A stretch of 64,000 bases of DNA from Cycas panzhihuaensis (lineage: Eukaryota; Cycadophyta): the NCBI GenBank assembly GCA_023213395.1, contig CM041465.1, positions 250,425,741-250,489,740 of the forward strand, in the 5' to 3' direction. Each line of letters starts with the position of its first letter. Positions within the stretch are counted from its first letter, which is position 1. The notes under the pieces were generated by a model. That model searched no databases, was not told where the DNA came from, and saw nothing but the letters and a program-made list of their open reading frames with translations. Below, piece by piece: positions 57,806-64,000 of the stretch. The position numbers and the translations under genes were made by a program.

Positions 57806-58403
57806 TATGCAAAAAACAGAGTATCTTACACAGCCTACAGGTAACAATGATGAAGTAATTGGAACTCATCTCAATGAATTCATTGTTTCAGGGGAGGATG
57901 ATGGTGTTTCATCGCTTGATAACTTTTCGTTACATTTGGATAAATGATGATATTGCTAACATCTTTTCTTTTTGTCACTCACATATTGAAGAAAGCAAAA
58001 GCAAACAGGTGGTGATCAGAATTCTGATAGAAGACATATTTGATGGACACCTTGAAGATACCTTTGATGAGTACATGCAAGATCATGTTGAATTAGTCAT
58101 TATTCACTACTTGTTTTGCATGACAAAGGATTCCCAATTGTGTATGAAGATGAAAGAAGCAAAGCTCGAAGACCATCAGTTTAAAGAACTACCTCAAAGA
58201 CGACACTACAAGATTGAAGACCAAGATCAAGCCCAAGACATGGTGTTTAAGACCTTTCAAAGATCAAGACGTTGGAGATTCAAATAAGACAAAGTGCATG
58301 TCAATCAAGTTAGAGTCCATCGAAAGTCATTTGTCAAAGTGTCATGTTAGTCTTATGTAGTCAGTCATTTTTTGTAGTCTTGACATTAAACATTAAGGGG
58401 AGG
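57806..58403. other. Copia interior right of gypsy copy B, ending in the polypurine tract
   Basis: A frame at 57,859-58,287 (142 codons) is unrecognised; it does not look like copia RNase H, which normally ends this region. AAGGGGAGG at 58,395-58,403 is the polypurine tract, directly against the 3' LTR. Confidence 0.5.
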
Positions 58404-58771
58404 TGTTAGAGTATAATGTTTAATGTGTGTGTGGTTAAGTAAAGTGGGTCCTAGGATTAATAGTCATAGTCCTAAGTCTTAGAGTCAAAGAATTGTTATA
58501 ATATTGTGAGAGAAGATAGAAGCTTATTGGTCAAGTTAGTGGTGTAATGTCATTGGTCAAGACAAAGGTATTTGTCCCACATGCATTACTTGTGTTGTAT
58601 AGTCTCCTACCTATTTAGTATATAAATGTGGTTGAGATAGTATGTGTTATGAAGTCATCATGGAGGCTTATGTTGAGTCTACGATGCTTTAGTGTTATGC
58701 TTATGTTTATTGAATACAGGTTATACTTTGGTTATCGATCTTTTGGATGCTTTCCATATTAAATCTTAACA
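58404..58771 (+). repeat. Copia 3' LTR (368 bp)
   Basis: It starts TGTTAGAGTATAATG and ends AAATCTTAACA. It is uninterrupted and shows the ATTGG site (58,552-58,556) where gypsy copy A entered the partner LTR. It is followed by CCATA, the right TSD. Confidence 0.92.
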
Positions 58772-61030
58772 CCATACGTACCTCAATGGACTCCACTTGG
58801 TGCTATGCAAATATCAAAATTTTAAATTTTCATATTTACTTTTTGAATTATAAAAATTTTCAAAATTTGTTATAAGCTTGAGAAGTCAACTTCCAACAAA
58901 TAGAGTTCTAAGAAAAAAGACCCAATAGAAACTCTAATTGCATTCATTAAATGACAAAAGAGATAAAAATAAATATCTAGTGTTTGAATGAAAATCTTTG
59001 GTTTTGAATTTCAAATAGAAGCGTTATCATAAATGGGCATATTAAAGTAACTCACTACACATGACCTTGACTAATTATGAGCAATTATTTTTGTGGATAA
59101 AACAATTGCCATGATTGAAACCATGATCTTATGAGCTGCTGATAAATTATGGGTTTGCACGAATGATCATGTAAACATTGTGTGAATCTCTTAGGATTGA
59201 AAACTATTAGGAAATTTCTAAAAGTTATTGCCCTATCTTGCATTAATGAATGATGATGAAAACTTAGGGTTTTCGAAGTAGTTTATATTTTGAGTTTTTA
59301 ATAGAAATATACACATATGGAGAAGTAGAAACCATAGTTTCATGGATAAAATTCACTCATTAGAGTTTTGCATGTTTATCAATTGTCCATTTGAAATGAT
59401 TCTTAGACACTTCACAAGTTTTGTTGATACGAAAAAGTGAAATGTTTTGTTTGCAAATTGCAATGAAAACGAGTTTATTTTATAACTCATATGCTTGCAA
59501 ATTCCTTTCACTACCATGGCAAAATGAAATTATATTATTCATTTATCATAATTGTGAGTGCATTTATTATGGCTAATTTATTAATCACTAAATTAAACCC
59601 ACAAATTTGAACTTAAAACCATGGCTAAGGTTACAAGATGGAAAATTAATCGTTTATGATTAAAACTCTTCCATAAGGTAGAAGAAGGAATTTACCATTA
59701 TTAATGATATTATTTCACCAGAAGTCAATGGTTAAGGTTACAAACTGCAAGGTTAAAACTCTTAAGAGTTGATGCACAACTATTAAAGAAACCTCTCACT
59801 AAAAAGTAAACTCAAATCATGAAATCAATTAGTAAAAATTGCGTGTGAGATATTTCTTCTCATTCATCATTGAAGAGGCAAGCTTCCCATTAAAAACTTC
59901 CTCTAAAACAAGAATCAACCTATATAGACACATAGTGAGCAAGACTAGCATAAGACCATATTTTACTTACCTTATTTTGTCATTATTAGTATTAGTTTAG
60001 AGGATTAGTGTCTTAAATTCAAAAGGTGAAGCTATGAATTATGAATTGGTTTAGAATGAAAAGTCAACATGTCATTACAACTCACTATGAGACATTTATA
60101 TATACATTGTCCCTAGCCTAAGGCTAGAACCATGTCTTGCACGTCTTCCCTCTACAATGTTCTTCTTGAGATGGTGCTCCCACATACCAAATATAAAAAA
60201 TGATGCCTAGGTTTCAATTTTAGACACAAAGACAATACCAACAAACAATGTTTGCTTTCCTCTAATGTCTTAGAATCCTTTAATGTCTTTTTTTCACTTA
60301 TGGATTCATCTTTCGACAAACAAATACGTGTGTGTGTGTGTGTGTGTATAGAGAGAGAGAGATAGAGACAGAGACAGAGATAGAGAGACTTACTTTCAAT
60401 AATCAATCCTTCATTTCCACATACAAAGGAATTCTAATTAATTGAATGGTAATTCCAACTAAGTTCCAATCATAGGGAAGACACACACATAATGTAGCTG
60501 TATTTTAATTTAGGAGAACTTAATGGCACATGTTTCCCATTTATTAAATATATCTTCTACATCAATATCGAGTTATCTAGTTTATAGGACTTTTCCTCAC
60601 TCATTCCTTGATTCATCAAGCGAGAGTGATTCACCTATGTGTAGTCAATAATCTCTTTGGACCACTTATGTAAAAGTTAGCTATACCTCATCATGGTCCC
60701 CCTAAACTTCAATTACATTACAATCAACAAGCTCATTCGTTTCCAAAGGGATCTACCCATCTCATGGCAACCAATACTAGTAAAACCACTTAGCGACAAA
60801 CATTCATGGCCTACTCCTCCAAATATTCAATGCATTTAGATTCCAAATACTCAATGCGTTTAAATTCTAAGTACTGAATGCACTTGGATAATTGGTTTAA
60901 CACATGGGAGTAGTTGGGCCCAAACCATGGTGTTAATATTAAGAGTTTGGGTTTGAATTTATTTTGTTCATTTGTGTTTCTAGGATTGTATTCATCCCCA
61001 TTTATTCATATCCATGGTAATAAAAATCAA
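58772..61030. other. Non-coding flank of the TE nest
   Basis: AT-rich, no supported gene. About 59,680-59,915 is a diverged copy of 32,355-32,560 (shared 'gaca..tggt.aaggtta', 'caactattaaag', 'cttctcatt..tcatt'). With the nest removed, the two copies would be about 1.4 kb apart, so the copia element landed between two old repeats. Confidence 0.45.
60328..60389. repeat. Compound microsatellite (GT)n-(GA)n
   Basis: A GT run at 60,328-60,348 is followed by GA/GATA/GACA repeats to about 60,389. Simple sequence, likely polymorphic. Confidence 0.9.
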
Positions 61031-61039
61031 TCACAACCT

Positions 61040-61523
61040 AACATGGTGTCTTTATTGACAGTAAAAAGATCATATGGGGAGAATAATGAGCAAAGGTTTG
61101 ATAATTAACATCAAACAATAGCAACAAATAAGTAAACAAATATGAGTACAAGCAATGGTAGGGTAAGAATTGTTCATAGGTCCAAAACAAGATTGACTTG
61201 TATTCAAATGAACAACATAATATTACATCACCCCTCTCTCTCTCTTTATATGAGAAAATAGTCTCAATATATAGAAGAGGATGAGGTCTTTTAAGGAGTT
61301 GCATGTTTGACACTTGTCAAACATGCACACATGCACACAAGCTCTTTGCAGAAAGACACTTGTCCCTCATACACACAAATGTGCAAAAGCAAGGGTGAAG
61401 GATACATTGACTCTTAACTTACAACATCACACACACTAGAGAAAGATATGTCTATACTTTATCACATTAAGTGGTAAAGTCACCTTATATAATACATAAC
61501 ATTAAAACATAAAGGTTCTAAAA
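61040..61523 (-). repeat. Probable 3' LTR of the minus-strand copia relic
   Basis: On the minus strand the purine run AAGGCGGGG (61,532 to 61,524) stands just after the RNase H relic, where a copia polypurine tract is expected, and is followed by TTTTAGAACC, close to a copia LTR start (TGTTAGAAC). The segment holds TATATAAGG, a CT microsatellite (61,233-61,246 on the plus strand) and no coding frame. The end is not defined and no partner LTR is in the window. Confidence 0.4.
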
Positions 61524-62790
61524 CCCCGCCTTAATGTTTACAATGTTGAGTGTTACTCCAAGACCATCTCTAAAATTTTCAAATTTTTCTCTACCATGCG
61601 ATTTAGTAAAGATGTTTGATAATTGTTGTTTAGTGGGTCTGTAGATGTGGTTGATTTCACCGTTCTGAACATATTCTCTGATGAAACGGTGATGGACTTT
61701 AATGTGCTTGATTCTTGCATGAAATACTAGATTCTTAGTCATCTTGAGCACACTTTGGTTATCACAATACAATCTAGTGGGATGAGTTTACTCAAGTCCA
61801 AACCCACTAAGAATCTTCGTTAGCCAAATAACTTCACAAACTGCATTGACTGCAACTTTATATTCTGCTTTTGTAGAGAACAGAGTAACATTAGGTTACT
61901 TCTTGCAACTCCACAAAATAACAACTGACCTTGAAGCAGTACCCTAGGGTAGATTGTCAACTATTCTGGCAACTAACCTAATCAAAATCTGAAAACCCTT
62001 CCAATGTGAAGTTTTCATTATGTGTATATTGAAGGCCATGCTGCAATGTGCCTTTGAGATATTTTAGTAAACGTTTTATTGCTAACCAATGCTTTTGATT
62101 GAATTGAGACATGTACCGAGAACAAATTCCAACTACAAATGAAATATCAGGTCTAACATTATTCAAATAGATAAGACTACCCACTAGTTGCCAATAGAGT
62201 GTGGAATCTATTAGTTGTGCTTCCTCACCAAGTGGCAATTTGACACCATTCTTCATGGATGTAGGCGTTGACTTACAGTCTTCCATTTTGAATTACTAGA
62301 AGATATCCCAAGCACATTTTTCTTGGGAGATAAAAATGTTGCATGGTTGTTGCCACACCTACATGCTTAAAAAATAATAGAGAAGTCCCAGATCTGTTAT
62401 CTCGAAATTCCTCTTTAGGTCCTCTTGGAAATTTTGTGTCATCTTAATATCATTTCTTGTGATTACTAAGTCATCAACCTAAAATATGACAAAGATAACA
62501 TGTTGGTTCCTAACTTTTATGTACAAGTTGGGGTCTAATGAGGATCGATGAAACCCATATCTCTAAAAATAATCATTGACTTTTTAGTACCATGCACATG
62601 GACATATAAAGCCTTTTTAAGGAGACAAACCAAATGTTTTTTGCCATGTATTGTGTAGTCAAGAGGTTGCTCCAAATATACCTCCTCTACAAGATCACCA
62701 TTGAAAAAGATGTTTTTTACGTTCATTTAATATATTGACCATTTGCATTGTGCAACTAGGGCCAATATTAATTTGATTGCATTCATATTT
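61518..62790 (-). pseudogene. Copia relic: reverse transcriptase and RNase H
   Basis: Minus-strand reading, in order: LALVAQCKWSIY, stop, MNVKNIFFNGDLVEEVYLEQP (about 62,760-62,660) with the first catalytic Asp replaced by Asn; LLKKALYVHVHG; F, stop, VDDLVITRND (62,481-62,450), so the YVDD Tyr codon is a TAG but the DD pair remains; PTSMKNGVKLPLG, LVGSLIYLNNVRPDISFVVG and YLKGTLQHGLQY (62,286-61,978). RNase H gives MYCDNQSVLKMTKN and FHARIKHIKVHHRFIREYVQ with 'IFTKSHGREKFENFRDGLGV' at the end (61,772-61,518). A standard copia pol end, disabled by stops. Unrelated in position to the nested copia element. Confidence 0.8.
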
Positions 62791-62799
62791 CTTTTACGA

Positions 62800-64000
62800 C
62801 ATGGACATGTTGTAAGAATGGTTACACAAATACATGGATGGTGCCTTAAACAAAGTTTTAAACATGTACATGAAACCCACATTAAGCATGACTTTAAAAC
62901 CCATATTAAAGACATAGGCACCTTACACTCATGGAAGCATAAGAGTTCATATGCTTTGGGAAGCACGACAACTCATATGATTAGGGAAGTGTAAGATTTC
63001 ATACTCATGGAAGTGTGAAGGCCACATGCTCAAGAAACTAAGAGATTGAAAGAAATGAATGGACCTAAGATAGAATTTGTGGAAGAACCATTAAGGCAAG
63101 GGGTGACCCAATACACAGGGATGCACATTTCCTCTTTAGGTTCATGGTGGCTATAAGATAGAAGGGACACACTCCTAAATATGGGATGGTGAATCCAAGT
63201 ATGTTCCCATGGATGAACCAGTAGCCCTAAGGACCAATCCATAGGGATGGATAGGTTGGTGGCATGTCCACAGGCATGGACTATAAGACTAGAGGCATTT
63301 CCCCTTGGGGAATTATAAGGCTCAAGGTGCTCCTAAAGACAAAGATCTCTAAAGTAAAGTGATCACCAATTATACATGAAATGGAAGCAAATGAATGCCC
63401 CAATCGCACTAATCACTTGTTGTGGAGAAGGTAGACAACCACTACACCAAGAGAAGCCAAAGGGCTTGGGCAACCCCTCCTTGCTTGAGGAAATGGATAC
63501 CACTGTGAGTAGATCTGGTGAACCATAGGAGGACACTACTTGGTGGGTAGATGATCCCATATCTGAAGATGAGGCCCAAACACCATTCCTATATATGATA
63601 CATAGGGGTGTCACCATAGAGATTGGCATTACAGAGGGAGGCTCTACCACACAAGTATATTGTCATGAACTCTAGCTCAATGAAGCCACAGACAATGCAC
63701 ATGGGAATGCTTAGCATTGGGTTCTATCATCCAAACCATTGTAATTTCTCATTCCGATCAATGTGAATCTCATTCCCTAGACATAGTGCGGAAAATGCAA
63801 GGTAGAAAATAGGTCATGCCCACCCCAAGAGGAAACAATACCATTGTCACCAAAACCTAACAACTAGGCCATCTCATTGACATCTAGCTCTAAACTACAA
63901 AACTCTACCCCACCTCACTTGAAGCAAGCCACCTTCTATAGTCTATCACTAAAAAGGGTATATACAAACATGTGCTCAAGAAGGGGCTAGGGGATTAATA
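62800..64000. other. Non-coding stretch at the window end
   Basis: No continuing copia integrase or gag was readable upstream (at higher coordinates) of the RT relic, so that relic is truncated near 62.8 kb. Short, loosely repeated phrases ('actcatggaag..taag', 62.9-63.0 kb) occur. A 95-codon minus-strand frame (63,650-63,363) has no recognisable product. Confidence 0.4.

Larger units (their letters stand above)
33084..58771 (+). mobile_element. Copia-type LTR element, non-autonomous, split by two nested gypsy insertions
   Basis: The 5' LTR starts TGTTAGAG at 33,084 and ends CTTAACA at 43,924, interrupted by gypsy copy A. The 3' LTR is 58,404-58,771. Both LTRs are 368 bp once the insertion is removed; I count about 16 substitutions and no indel between them. 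A primer-binding site TGGTATCAGAGA begins at 43,925 and a polypurine tract AAGGGGAGG ends at 58,403. Flanks TCATA (33,079-33,083) and CCATA (58,772-58,776) are a 5-bp TSD with one mismatch. Without the gypsy copies the element is about 4.7 kb with a 4.0-kb interior holding a gag remnant, a pfkB-kinase fragment and no readable integrase or RT. This fits a non-autonomous, gag-bearing copia derivative. Confidence 0.8.

Noticed and set aside
62743-62994. 83-codon plus-strand frame
   Set aside because: Overlaps the minus-strand copia RT relic and continues into loosely repeated sequence; an antisense shadow.
63363-63650. 95-codon minus-strand frame at the window end
   Set aside because: No motif, no homologue recognised, and no neighbouring gene structure.

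Overview
The window reads as a gene-poor, repeat-dominated stretch of a seed-plant nuclear genome. The evidence is plant-type Ty1/copia and Ty3/gypsy elements, tRNA-derived SINEs with poly(A) tails and target-site duplications, one exon of a nuclear DEAD-box RNA helicase, and a fragment of a plant pfkB-type carbohydrate kinase. The isolated exon and the depth of TE relics would suit a gymnosperm, but the sequence alone does not prove that. No complete, intact host gene is visible.

Layout. 0-6.6 kb: a minus-strand SINE, a decayed gypsy gag with a downstream polypurine tract and LTR, and a probable minus-strand LTR element (3.17-6.59 kb). 7.4-8.3 kb: a degenerate repeat. 9.5-12.6 kb: minus-strand gypsy relics of two kinds (gag-protease, and protease followed by an archaeal-type RNase H). 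12.6-16.1 kb: a foldback structure and a candidate minus-strand LTR element holding a possible NB-ARC P-loop scrap. 16.3-20.4 kb: a copia LTR end with primer-binding site, two unrecognised minus-strand ORFs, and a plus-strand copia gag-integrase-RT relic. 22.9 kb: a strong hairpin. 25.4 kb: a well-delimited SINE. 27.2-27.4 kb: the terminal exon of an RH17/Dbp7/DDX31-like helicase. 28.7-33 kb: old diverged repeats.

The main structure is a nest at 33,084-58,771. A copia-type element (368-bp LTRs, primer-binding site, polypurine tract, about 4.7 kb unnested) has been entered twice by one Ty3/gypsy family: copy A (33,237-43,704) inside its 5' LTR, TSD ATTGG, and copy B (47,322-57,800) in its interior, TSD AGTGA. 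The copia element shows a gag remnant, no recognisable pol, and a fragment of a pfkB-family sugar kinase, so it looks like a non-autonomous element carrying a captured gene piece.

Both gypsy copies have the order 5' LTR, gag with two CCHC knuckles, protease, a second gag-like domain, RT-RNase H, integrase, an array of roughly 65-bp ACGTACC-containing repeats, an extra sense ORF (about 360 codons) and 3' LTR. Both are broken by stops and frameshifts, mostly at different places. The second gag-like domain between protease and RT, and the extra ORF, are the most unusual points.

58.8-64 kb holds microsatellites, a diverged repeat also found at 32.4 kb, and a minus-strand copia RT-RNase H relic with an LTR-like segment. 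Everything here is by eye; no database search was run.
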